Below, piece by piece: positions 1-5,514 of a DNA stretch of 6,622 nt. This stretch comes from Comamonas sp. (GTDB lineage: Bacteria > Pseudomonadota > Gammaproteobacteria > Burkholderiales > Burkholderiaceae_C), in contig JAHAYB010000214.1 of assembly GCA_018384835.1 (NCBI GenBank), positions 1-6,622 on the forward strand, in the 5' to 3' direction. Both the position numbers and the translations under genes were made by a program. Numbering within the stretch: the first letter of the stretch is position 1; each line of letters opens with the position of its first letter. The notes beneath the pieces are model-generated. The model was not told the origin of the DNA. It worked only from the letters and a program-made list of their open reading frames with translations, and made no database searches.

Positions 1-1767
1 GTCCACGGCCACCGCCACAGCGTTTTTCTTAAATTCGTCAGAGCCGGTGAGTTCAAGCACGTTGCCGAATTTCTGCTGCGCAACTGCTAAAGCGGCGGCA
101 ATGCCAGCATTTGATTGCAGATCAAGCACTGCAATCGTTCTGCCCTCATCTCGAAAAACGTCCCTATGGTCGAGCTGGTATGTGGTGTGCTGGCGTGCAT
201 CAACGTTGCTTGTCAACGACCGCAGTGTTTTAGCAACTGAGATTTGCTTGTCGCGTGTGTTTTGCTGCAAAAGAACAGGTAGAACTTGCAAGCCGACAAT
301 TTGCGGTTGTTCTTTCCAAACCTTGTACATGGGCAATAGCCGATAGCGGGCTTGCAGCGCTTTTCTTTCGTCCCGGTGTCTCTCAGACATCTCCAGTTTT
401 TCGGCTGCTTGCAAGGTCGCCAAACCACTTTTCTTTTGGTTTTTAGCTGCGCCTTTCCCACTCCAATCTCCCTGCATCGCTTGTGTGCGCTCGGCTTTTA
501 ATTTTTCGTAAAGCGCGGTGCGTTCGTCACCATGACGCTTTTGCAGCGCCAGTGTTTCTTGAGTTTTTGCAACTTTTTGCGCATCGCGGATTGCAATGTA
601 TTCGTTCCAGCCGGGCTGGTTATCAGCCAGCGGGCGAATTATGCTTTTTCTTCTTTCGCCAATTTCTGCGCTGTGGCTATTGCTTCCCCGTCGCATTCCA
701 GAATCTCGCTGTCGATAAGTGCCGACATCAAGCTGCAATACACCCTCATAACTGGTTTTTCCTTGCCGGTTTTTTTCACTGTGTGCCAAATTGCAGCCGG
801 ACAAATTGCGCATATTGTTGCCGGTGCCAAACCCGCTCTTTGCAAAGTCCGACTTGTACTCGTTATTGATGAGTTGGGTTCGGTTGTGTGGGTCATTTTT
901 AATTTCCTTTTCGTTCGCTGGTTGATAAAGTCCGAAGCGTTTTTGCAGGCTCCCGAAGCTGAATTTCCTATTCACGTCGCTGGCTTTGATGCCAACATCT
1001 CCAACAAATATTACGGCACCGCTTCCATTGCGGCGATATTCCATACCTACTTCGGCCAATTTTTCATGAAGATCGGCCCAGCTCGTTGCTTTTATAATAA
1101 TTTCTGAACCATCTTCAATAGCGATTCGTTGCGCTGATTTTTGGCCGGTTTGAATTTCCATGCCTTGCGCATGACCGCTTGGGTTTTTATTCTTATCTGG
1201 TTTCTCAAATACTTTAGGGCGGTCTTTACTATCAACAATTAAATGTCCAAGTTCATCTGTTTTGAATCTTGCGTTGTCGTGACTTTTCCAGCCTTGTTTT
1301 TTTTCTACCAAAGCGGCTGCTTGTTGAATGGCGTTTTTTTGAAATCCTTTGTTGATCTCAACAACTTTTAAAGTTTCCGGGTGAACTCTGTTAATTTCAA
1401 TATGAATGTGAATATTGTCTGTGTCTGCGTGCAGCCCCCATATCACTTGATGGCCTTCAAGACCCAAGTGCTTCATTGTCATTTGTACCGCTTCGCGGGC
1501 TTGCTCAATGGTCGGAGTCTCGCCTTCCTGCCAGCTTAAAACATAATGATCAATTGGGTCTTTGCTGCGCACTGCTGCCGTTGCAAGAGCAATCATCTCT
1601 TGAATTTGCGAATCCATCTCATCTGTGATGAAGTTATCAGCTTCAAAGTGGATGCATTTTTCTTTTCCATTTTCCAATTCTGGGTTGGAAATATAATGTG
1701 TTAGCTGTGTAACACGCTGCGATTTCCCACTGCTTTTTTTTCGGTTTTGGATTTTTTCGCCGATCAT
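1..1767 (-). CDS. traI: MOBP-class relaxase TraI/MobA, N-terminal 589 residues (3' end outside window)
   Basis: The minus strand reads open from ATG at 1767 to the window edge, 589 codons with no stop, so the C-terminus is missing. The product would nick oriT, stay covalently bound to the 5' end and pilot the strand into a recipient. Visible motifs: Tyr25 in LTHYISNP as the likely catalytic tyrosine; HYVLSW (74-79) as relaxase motif II; and H113-x-D-T-D-N-x-H120-x-H122-x-x-x-N126, the metal-binding three-histidine motif typical of TraI/VirD2 (MOBP) relaxases. Residues 160-300 match the usual middle region of this family. From about residue 528 the segment with FRDEGR and LTGSDEFKKNAV resembles the LPD7 domain often found in large TraI/MobA proteins. 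It overlaps the TraJ-like gene by ATGA, implying translational coupling. The family call is firm. The symbol could equally be mobA, because no mating-pair genes are seen here. Confidence 0.93.
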   Translation of the reverse strand, partial: MIGEKIQNRKKSSGKSQRVTQLTHYISNPELENGKEKCIHFEADNFITDEMDSQIQEMIALATAAVRSKDPIDHYVLSWQEGETPTIEQAREAVQMTMKHLGLEGHQVIWGLHADTDNIHIHIEINRVHPETLKVVEINKGFQKNAIQQAAALVEKKQGWKSHDNARFKTDELGHLIVDSKDRPKVFEKPDKNKNPSGHAQGMEIQTGQKSAQRIAIEDGSEIIIKATSWADLHEKLAEVGMEYRRNGSGAVIFVGDVGIKASDVNRKFSFGSLQKRFGLYQPANEKEIKNDPHNRTQLINNEYKSDFAKSGFGTGNNMRNLSGCNLAHSEKNRQGKTSYEGVLQLDVGTYRQRDSGMRRGSNSHSAEIGERRKSIIRPLADNQPGWNEYIAIRDAQKVAKTQETLALQKRHGDERTALYEKLKAERTQAMQGDWSGKGAAKNQKKSGLATLQAAEKLEMSERHRDERKALQARYRLLPMYKVWKEQPQIVGLQVLPVLLQQNTRDKQISVAKTLRSLTSNVDARQHTTYQLDHRDVFRDEGRTIAVLDLQSNAGIAAALAVAQQKFGNVLELTGSDEFKKNAVAVAVD

Positions 1768-2078
1768 TTTTTAGACCTCGCAATTGCCCTTACCGCGTCG
1801 GCTATAAGTGCCAGCATCGCGCTTGTCTCTGGCGCGTACTCGCCATTGCTCTCGTTGTGCATGTTTTTTAGCTGACCACGCAAGCTGTTCAAGTTGTTGA
1901 TCATTGCAAGATCGGCACTGGCAATGATGGGCCGGCCAAAATAACGGGCGCGCACGAGTGCGCTCATGGAGAGTCCGGCAATCTCGGCATCTACTGCCAA
2001 GCGCTGCTTTTCAGCAGTAGTTAAGCGGACTGCTATTTTCGCGTCCAACGCTTCATCACCGATTTTTTCAAAGGGCAT
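1764..2078 (-). CDS. TraJ/MobC-like ribbon-helix-helix relaxosome accessory protein
   Basis: This is a 104-residue protein whose stop (TGA) overlaps the relaxase start as ATGA. A good ribosome binding site, GGAG, lies 5 nt before the ATG (2084-2087 on the plus strand). Residues 13-50 fit a ribbon-helix-helix fold: a short strand (KIAVRLT), a first helix (TTAEKQRLAVDAEIAG) and a second helix (SMSALVRARYF). The following INNLNSLRGQLK segment and the alanine-rich C-terminal helix resemble the second half of RP4 TraJ and of MobC proteins, as I recall them. Such proteins bind a repeat in oriT and load the relaxase onto the nick site. Position next to the relaxase and facing the candidate oriT supports that job. 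TraJ versus MobC naming cannot be settled by eye. Confidence 0.8.
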   Translation of the reverse strand: MPFEKIGDEALDAKIAVRLTTAEKQRLAVDAEIAGLSMSALVRARYFGRPIIASADLAMINNLNSLRGQLKNMHNESNGEYAPETSAMLALIADAVRAIARSKK

Positions 2079-2143
2079 CTTTACTCCAAGGGTGGCTTAG
2101 GCGGTGCCTGCGTGGCGCTCCGGCGGTGCGCTCGCTAGCGGGT

Positions 2144-2160
2144 CAAGGGCAGCGCCCTTG
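2144..2160. repeat. oriT-region inverted repeat 1
   Basis: CAAGGGC and GCCCTTG form perfect 7-bp arms around a 3-nt AGC loop. The right arm is also part of a second perfect palindrome, CCCTTGCAAGGG at 2155-2166, so two alternative hairpins share bases. Such repeats beside a nick site are typical binding sites for a relaxase or its accessory protein. Confidence 0.7.
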
Positions 2161-2168
2161 CAAGGGGA

Positions 2169-2207
2169 GTCAACAGGTGAGAAGGCGTAGCCGCCGAACG
2201 TGTTGAC
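2169..2207. repeat. oriT-region inverted repeat 2
   Basis: GTCAACA (2169-2175) pairs perfectly with TGTTGAC (2201-2207), and 9 of 10 positions match when the arms extend inward to 2178 and 2198. Inside lies a second small stem, GGCG/CGCC with a TAGC loop, giving a nested hairpin. Confidence 0.7.
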
Positions 2208-2209
2208 GT

Positions 2210-2257
2210 GGTTTGGCTGGCACATGATAGCGTAGCGCATCATGTGTCAGACAAACC
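2210..2257. repeat. oriT-region inverted repeat 3 (long hairpin)
   Basis: The 19-nt arms at 2210-2228 and 2239-2257 match at 17 of 19 positions. The inner 8 bp are perfect (CACATGAT / ATCATGTG), and GCG/CGC adds three more pairs after a one-base bulge around a TAG loop. It is the largest dyad in the window and lies nearest the AT-rich part, as expected for a relaxosome or regulator binding site. It lacks a T tract, so a terminator is unlikely. Confidence 0.7.
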
Positions 2258-2289
2258 CCACCTTGTAAAGTTCTAAAGTTTTTTCTATA

Positions 2290-2298
2290 ACTATACCA
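2290..2298 (-). promoter_or_regulatory. Candidate extended -10 promoter for the traJ-like/traI operon
   Basis: On the minus strand this reads TGGTATAGT, an extended -10 element (TGn plus TATAGT). The -35 region 17 nt upstream is poor. A transcript from here would cross the oriT hairpins before the traJ-like gene, which would let relaxosome binding repress the operon. Motif only, without support from data. Confidence 0.3.
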
Positions 2299-2464
2299 AA
2301 GCTCGGGGATGTCTTAAAAATAGGCGTTGCAGCAAAGTAGCAAAGAGTTAGCGTGTCAATTGCTAAAAGTATCTTAAATTTGCAATTAATTGCGTAAAAA
2401 ATGCAAAAAATAGTATTTATTGGCACTAAAATGCAATAAATTAGCTGAAAAGTTGCAAGCACTA

Positions 2465-2473
2465 TGGTATAAA
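2465..2473 (+). promoter_or_regulatory. Candidate extended -10 promoter for the traK-like gene
   Basis: TGGTATAAA is a good extended -10 (TG-n-TATAAA), about 40 nt before the ATG at 2514, with a weak -35. A start of transcription near 2480 would give a short leader carrying TTAGGAA, whose AGGA lies 6 nt before the ATG. Confidence 0.4.
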
Positions 2474-2513
2474 CACTCGAAGCCGCTTCTATGAAGAGAT
2501 ATTAGGAATTAAT

Positions 2514-3203
2514 ATGAATGAAAAATCGGCAGCATCTCTATTTAAAGAGTTAGCTAAAAATTCTAAGAAGCCGGAAATAGCAAGACTTCGTGATATTTAC
2601 GATGACGTCGAAGGCGCAATAAAGGCTGGAGTTCCAATAGCAGCTGTTTTTAAGGGTACCCTTGAACTCGGTTTCACAATGACTGAATCAAGTTTTAAGA
2701 ATGCATTGCACAGGATAAGAAAAGAACGCGGGCTATCTAAGCAAAGAAAAAAGAAAGTGGATCAGCAACATCCACAGCATTCAACGAGGCCAGTGGAGCA
2801 AAAACCAAGCGCAGGAAACCCACTAATTATTAATTCTGCAGCTTCAATGCCTGCCAAACTAAAACCGGCTACTCCTGTGGCTGCGCCCACTAGAAAACTG
2901 CTGTGCGGCCCGATACCAGAGGGCACTCCACTAATGGAGCGATTAAGCAGTGCTAAGCCTGAATTTTCTCAAGAGGGCGATTTGGAACACCCAGCGATTG
3001 CTGGGCTGATATTAAATCGAATTGAGAGGATGGCTACTATTACGCTTGAATACACAGATGAAAACGGGGAAGTTTTTTCTGAAACCCCGCTTGAAAAACG
3101 GTATCGCCTGACTTGGCGTACTCCTGTCCCTACAACACCTTCTTCTACGTCTGCTAAGTTCACTAAAATGGATATGTCAATTTTTGGCAACCAGTCCGAC
3201 TAA
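2514..3203 (+). CDS. TraK-like candidate oriT-binding protein with long C-terminal extension
   Basis: This is a 229-residue protein, ATG at 2514 with an AGGA ribosome binding site 6 nt upstream. Residues 22-73 (LRDIYDDVEGAIKAGVPI through HRIRKERG) follow the pattern of TraK-type proteins: acidic start, 'AL..G' helix, hydrophobic helix, then 'F...L.RIRK' ending in basic residues. TraK of RP4 binds and bends DNA at oriT. A very basic stretch (KQRKKK, about 76-81) follows, then a Pro/Ala/Ser-rich linker to about 130. A C-terminal part (about 150-229) contains LEHPAIAGLILNRIERM and a strand-rich YTDENGEVF segment that I do not recognise. RP4 TraK is about 130 residues, so this protein is nearly twice as long. 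The divergent position across oriT from the traJ-like gene matches RP4 and is the main support. Function is inferred; the C-terminal role is unknown. Confidence 0.6.
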   Translation: MNEKSAASLFKELAKNSKKPEIARLRDIYDDVEGAIKAGVPIAAVFKGTLELGFTMTESSFKNALHRIRKERGLSKQRKKKVDQQHPQHSTRPVEQKPSAGNPLIINSAASMPAKLKPATPVAAPTRKLLCGPIPEGTPLMERLSSAKPEFSQEGDLEHPAIAGLILNRIERMATITLEYTDENGEVFSETPLEKRYRLTWRTPVPTTPSSTSAKFTKMDMSIFGNQSD

Positions 3204-3278
3204 ATAGTGGGCGGGATTTTTTAGCTAGGCAATAATAGAATTTTCTCCGCGCCCGTGGGTGGACACTCTACTTATATG
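3204..3278. other. Short intergenic spacer with no clear signal
   Basis: Seventy-five bases separate the convergent ends of the traK-like gene and the peptidoglycan-binding remnant. A T run (3217-3222) follows a G-rich stretch just after the traK-like stop, but I find no convincing stem of a rho-independent terminator. Confidence 0.4.
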
Positions 3279-3440
3279 TTAACGAAGTGCATCAATGGTT
3301 GGAGCATCAAGCTCTCCCGTTACAGGCAATCCACTGGATTTTTGGAAGAATTCCAGCTTCTTTTTTGATTTTTTCCAAAAATACCATCGGGCTTTCCGAC
3401 GCTGTACCCCAGTTGAATTTTGGGCCTGCACAATGCTCAT
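3279..3440 (-). pseudogene. Decayed peptidoglycan-binding-domain (PG_binding_1) gene
   Basis: An ATG at 3440 opens a 53-codon frame ending in TAA at 3279. Its C-terminal half, EFFQKSSGLPVTGELDAPTIDALR, is a textbook second half of the peptidoglycan-binding fold. In the same frame the middle is nonsense, but the +1 frame between about 3421 and 3368 reads IQLGYSVGKPDGIFGKN, exactly the first half of the same domain (LGY..G..DGIFG). Joining MSIVQAQ, that middle and the C-terminal half gives an intact domain. So one base was lost near 3420 and one gained in the A-rich run at about 3376-3356, or there are two sequence errors. Such domains anchor proteins to cell-wall peptides. The domain call is strong when read across frames. 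It is preceded directly by a TAA in its own frame, so it may once have been the tail of the lipoprotein gene or a coupled partner. Confidence 0.7.
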
Positions 3441-3795
3441 TTACTCACCTGCTTCGCTTTTTTCGCTGCGCGTAGAGAGGGTTGTTGTAGCAATGCCGAA
3501 GTCTCGGGCAGAACCCAAAAGGTCGCACTTTACACTGCCGTAGTAAATTGAGCAGTTGTAAAATTTTCCGGCGTAGTGGGTTTTATAGGTCGTGGAAATT
3601 ACGTCATTTTGTTTATCCGAATAGTAATTTTGGAGAGAGGTACTCCGAAGTGGCTTCCGGTTTTTTCAAGGATTGTTTCGTCGGTCAAGGTGGCATTCAT
3701 TGCACCTGAAACAATAGGGCGCAACCCGTCAGGATGCTGGTTCCGATAATTAGGACGGGATAGACAGTGGACTTTTTTGTAATTTGGATGGCCAT
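3441..3795 (-). pseudogene. Decayed small lipoprotein gene, split over three frames
   Basis: ATG at 3795, with AGGA 7 nt upstream, begins a 32-codon frame whose product MAIQITKKSTVYPVLIIGTS continues to ILTGC: a charged start, a hydrophobic stretch and a lipobox (LTGC, Cys25), so a signal-peptidase II substrate. It stops at 3697 in an ATGA that starts a second frame (3700-3599, 33 codons, MNATLTDETILEKTGSHFGV...). A third frame, open from 3665 to the TAA at 3441, gives QNYYSDKQNDVISTTYKTHY and then FYNCSIYYGSVKCDLLGSAR. Removing one TC from the CTCTCTC tract (3632-3640) joins frames two and three smoothly. I read this as one lipoprotein of about 118 residues broken by frameshifts. Alternatively the first two frames could be genuine coupled micro-genes. 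It lies 86 nt after kfrA on the same strand, perhaps once in its operon. Mature function unknown. Confidence 0.5.
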
Positions 3796-3806
3796 GTGGT
3801 TTTCCT

Positions 3807-3821
3807 GTAGCTTGAAGCTAC
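3807..3821 (-). promoter_or_regulatory. Hairpin just upstream of the lipoprotein ribosome binding site
   Basis: GTAGCT and AGCTAC form a perfect 6-bp stem with a 3-nt loop in the kfrA-lipoprotein gap. On the minus strand it ends only a base or so before the AGGA preceding the ATG at 3795. It could tune translation or mark RNA processing. There is no T tract, so it is not a terminator. Confidence 0.35.
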
Positions 3822-3881
3822 TAATTACCTAAGCGATTTTTTTGATTTTTTGGACGACAACTCTACTGCCAGCTCTCATTT

Positions 3882-4838
3882 TTAAATAAGACGGTTTTTT
3901 GTAGCGCGCTCATTATCAGAGACAATTTTGTTTTCAGTTGACTTTGCAGCTTTGGCGCGACGCGTTGTTTTCTCGGACAACGCGTTGAGCTGGCCTTGCA
4001 AAGCGGCTGCATCTTCACCTGACTTTTTTACCGCTGCGCTGGCGGCAACAAGGGCCTGCTTGACGTCGGCTATTTCACGCGCTGCGCCCTCTAGGCGCGC
4101 TTGCCCTGCCTGCACAGTTGCGTTGGCACTGAGCAATTCACGGGCGCTGGTTTCGGCCTGCATTTCAGCTTTATTCGTGCGGGCTTCGGCTTCGCTGGCG
4201 CGGCGCTCGGCCGCTTCCAGTTTGGCGGCCAGCACCGCCGCAGCTTGCTCGGCTTGTTGGCGGGCAGTGCGCTGTGTCTCCAGCACCGCCCGCACCGCCT
4301 CCAGATCGGCCTCTAGGCGCGGCATGGCTTCGAGGCGAAGCTGTGCCTTGGCCAGCTCGGTGCGGGCCTGCTCGGCAGCGCTGCGCTCACGGGCCACTTC
4401 ATCGCGAGATACGGCAAGGTCGGCTTCAAGCTGGCTGGTGCGGCCCTTGTGGCTGGCTACTTCGCTGCGCAGCAGTTCAATGGCTTCAGTTTGCTCTTGG
4501 CTCTCCAGTGCTTGGCGCTCGTTTTCTTCGGCCATGTCTGAGGCCTCCTGCAACTGCTCGGCCAGCTCGGCCTCCAGCGGCATCCGGGCGGCTGTCAGCT
4601 CGTTGTCCATGAACTCCAGCAGCACGCGTTGCAGTGCAGGGGGCAGCACCAGCGCAGCGCTGATTTGGCGCTCTTGGCCGGCCTTCCAGCGTCCCAACAG
4701 CTTGTTGATGGTGCCCATGCTGCCGGTGCCACCAGCTCGCTCGCGCACCGCCCGTGACGTGGGCTTGAGACCCTCAACCTTCATTGCATCAGCTACTGCG
4801 GCGATTTGTTCATACGTGATTGTGGCTTCGCGTCCCAT
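3882..4838 (-). CDS. kfrA: KfrA-type plasmid DNA-binding coiled-coil protein
   Basis: This is a 318-residue protein, ATG at 4838 with AAGGAG 8-9 nt upstream. Residues 1-60 (ITYEQIAAVADAMKVEGLKPTSRAVRE through TINKLLGRWKAGQ) are the KfrA N-terminal helix-turn-helix domain. Residues about 85-295 are a near-continuous Ala/Glu/Arg/Gln-rich coiled coil without proline breaks apart from MPRLEADLEA near 175. The tail is lysine-rich. KfrA of IncP and IncW-like plasmids is an autorepressor that forms filament-like oligomers and helps stable inheritance; that role is known for the family and inferred here. A perfect palindrome directly upstream of the ribosome binding site is the likely operator. The gene is much richer in GC than the AT-rich remnant that follows it. 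The opposite strand also shows a long open frame, a by-product of the composition. Confidence 0.92.
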   Translation of the reverse strand: MGREATITYEQIAAVADAMKVEGLKPTSRAVRERAGGTGSMGTINKLLGRWKAGQERQISAALVLPPALQRVLLEFMDNELTAARMPLEAELAEQLQEASDMAEENERQALESQEQTEAIELLRSEVASHKGRTSQLEADLAVSRDEVARERSAAEQARTELAKAQLRLEAMPRLEADLEAVRAVLETQRTARQQAEQAAAVLAAKLEAAERRASEAEARTNKAEMQAETSARELLSANATVQAGQARLEGAAREIADVKQALVAASAAVKKSGEDAAALQGQLNALSEKTTRRAKAAKSTENKIVSDNERATKNRLI

Positions 4839-4851
4839 GATTTGCTCCTTG

Positions 4852-4870
4852 ATACGATACGTTATCGTAT
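4852..4870 (-). promoter_or_regulatory. Palindromic operator of kfrA
   Basis: ATACGATA and TATCGTAT are perfect 8-bp inverted arms separated by CGT, only a few bases upstream of the kfrA Shine-Dalgarno (AAGGAG). KfrA proteins repress their own promoter by binding palindromes of this kind, so autoregulation is the simplest reading. A related string, CACGTTATGTTATAG (4882-4896), lies further upstream and may be a weaker half-site. Confidence 0.65.
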
Positions 4871-4931
4871 TCTTGTTATGGCACGTTATGTTATAGATTT
4901 ATGCTTTGCTTTTTTGGCGATAGCGCAGGCA

Positions 4932-4958
4932 CAAAAAAGCCCGCTCGGAGGGCGGGCT
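4932..4958 (-). terminator. Rho-independent terminator on the minus strand with no known gene upstream
   Basis: On the minus strand AGCCCGC-7-nt loop-GCGGGCT is followed directly by six T residues (plus-strand A run 4933-4938), a strong intrinsic terminator. On the plus strand no T tract follows, so it works only leftward. The nearest leftward gene upstream is not in the window, since rep runs the other way. It either shields kfrA from leftward read-through out of the origin or ends a small RNA made in 4959-5300. Confidence 0.8.
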
Positions 4959-5032
4959 GGATTGGCGGGGCGGCCGTGGGCTAGGCACCGACGCCGGGGG
5001 CTTGGCAGCTCAAATCCAAAGTTTTTGGTTTT

Positions 5033-5070
5033 TAGGTGCTACAGCGCATTTTTGGTCTGCATAGCACCTA
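5033..5070. repeat. Perfect 9-bp inverted repeat
   Basis: TAGGTGCTA (5033-5041) pairs with TAGCACCTA (5062-5070) across a 20-nt loop, which itself offers GCGCA/TGC pairing. No T tract follows on either strand. Confidence 0.7.
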
Positions 5071-5166
5071 CCCCCTTAACTAACCTGCAAAAACCTGTTG
5101 GCGGGTGGTTTTCTGACTCTACAAAGCTACTCAACAGCTAGCCTTGATCGCAGGAGCTGAATGTGG

Positions 5167-5213
5167 ACTGGTTTGCACCAGTGCTTGGCTTCTTGATCAC
5201 TTTTTCAAGCCAA
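5167..5213. repeat. Two adjacent hairpins near the origin
   Basis: ACTGGT/ACCAGT (5167-5172, 5177-5182, TTGC loop) is followed three bases later by TTGGCTT/AAGCCAA (5185-5191, 5207-5213). The second stem can extend inward through TTGA/TCAA with a small bulge. Tandem hairpins of this kind occur at plasmid origins as single-strand or primosome entry structures, but that role is a guess here. Confidence 0.6.
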
Positions 5214-5439
5214 TGACTTCATCGGGCTGCTGGATTGGATTTCTGGAAGTTTTGAATTTCGGTTTCTCCCTGAAAAACGGTTTTTGGATGTTCTGACTTT
5301 GAGTTGTCCACAGGTTTTGGTTTTTGAATTTTTCTTCGGCTAGTTTTTAACTTGTTTTTTATTGTTTTTTCAGGCGCGCGCGCGTATAGGAAAACGCCGT
5401 TTTTCTAGGGGAAATCGACGAAAACGCCTTTTTCCCAAT

Positions 5440-5514
5440 TCTGCCTTTTTCCGGGCTATCTCTGCCTTTTTCCGGGTTAGTCTGCCTTTTTCCGGGTGCT
5501 ATCCACAGTCTGCC
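5440..5514. repeat. Direct iterons TCTGCCTTTTTCCGGG
   Basis: Three perfect copies of TCTGCCTTTTTCCGGG start at 5440, 5461 and 5481, spaced 21 and 20 bp, about two helical turns, so all lie on one DNA face. A fourth, shorter TCTGCC copy starts at 5509. Degenerate relatives (ACGCCTTTTTCCC near 5425 and ACGCCGTTTTTC near 5395) precede them. The TCTGCC part is the reverse complement of the GGCAGA core nearer the gene. These are the likely Rep monomer sites. Confidence 0.85.

Larger units (their letters stand above)
2079..2513. other. Candidate origin of transfer (oriT) and divergent promoter region
   Basis: This 435-base stretch has no supportable gene and separates the minus-strand traJ-like/traI operon from the plus-strand traK-like gene, the same geometry as oriT in RP4. 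It holds a direct repeat GGCGGTGC (2100-2107 and 2122-2129) and three nested hairpins (2144-2160, 2169-2207, 2210-2257). An AT-rich part follows, with a GCAATTAATTGC palindrome at 2382-2393. The RP4-type nick consensus (ATCCTG) is not seen. A GCG/CCCT string inside the first hairpin recalls the IncQ nick core, but the match is too short to fix the nick. Calling this oriT is an inference from context and repeats. Confidence 0.6.
4959..5300. other. Gene-free, hairpin-rich region left of the replication origin
   Basis: No coding frame here is supportable. It holds three good dyads: 5033-5070, 5167-5182 and 5185-5213. There are also a small CCAAA/TTTGG stem near 5017-5029 and an AAAACC/GGTTTT pair near 5094-5113. 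On the minus strand a seven-codon frame MQTKNAL lies inside the 5033-5070 hairpin behind AAGGGGG. The region could specify a leftward structured RNA ending at 4932, or hold accessory origin structures. Confidence 0.45.

Noticed and set aside
532..1107. A 191-codon plus-strand frame with hydrophobic stretches, plus others at 47-346 and 483-869
   Set aside because: All lie antisense to the relaxase, which reads continuously with family motifs. No ribosome site or domain supports them.
2247..2462. A 71-codon minus-strand frame that looks like a membrane protein
   Set aside because: It starts at GTG without a ribosome site. The hydrophobic look follows from AT-rich DNA, and it overlaps the divergent promoter and hairpin region.
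3287..3543. Two plus-strand frames of 62 and 82 codons
   Set aside because: They are antisense to the peptidoglycan-binding and lipoprotein remnants, which have recognisable motifs. No ribosome site is seen.
3928..4896. A 322-codon open frame on the plus strand, longer than kfrA itself
   Set aside because: It is antisense to kfrA. The product is a Ser/Ala/Arg low-complexity string without domains, while the minus strand has the KfrA helix-turn-helix, coiled coil, ribosome site and operator.
4806..5141. A 111-codon plus-strand frame
   Set aside because: It crosses the kfrA start, operator and the minus-strand terminator, and has no domain.
5395..5514. Short direct repeats considered as a CRISPR array
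   Set aside because: The spacing of 20-21 bp leaves only about 5 bp between 16-bp copies. The position beside rep fits iterons, and no cas gene is present.
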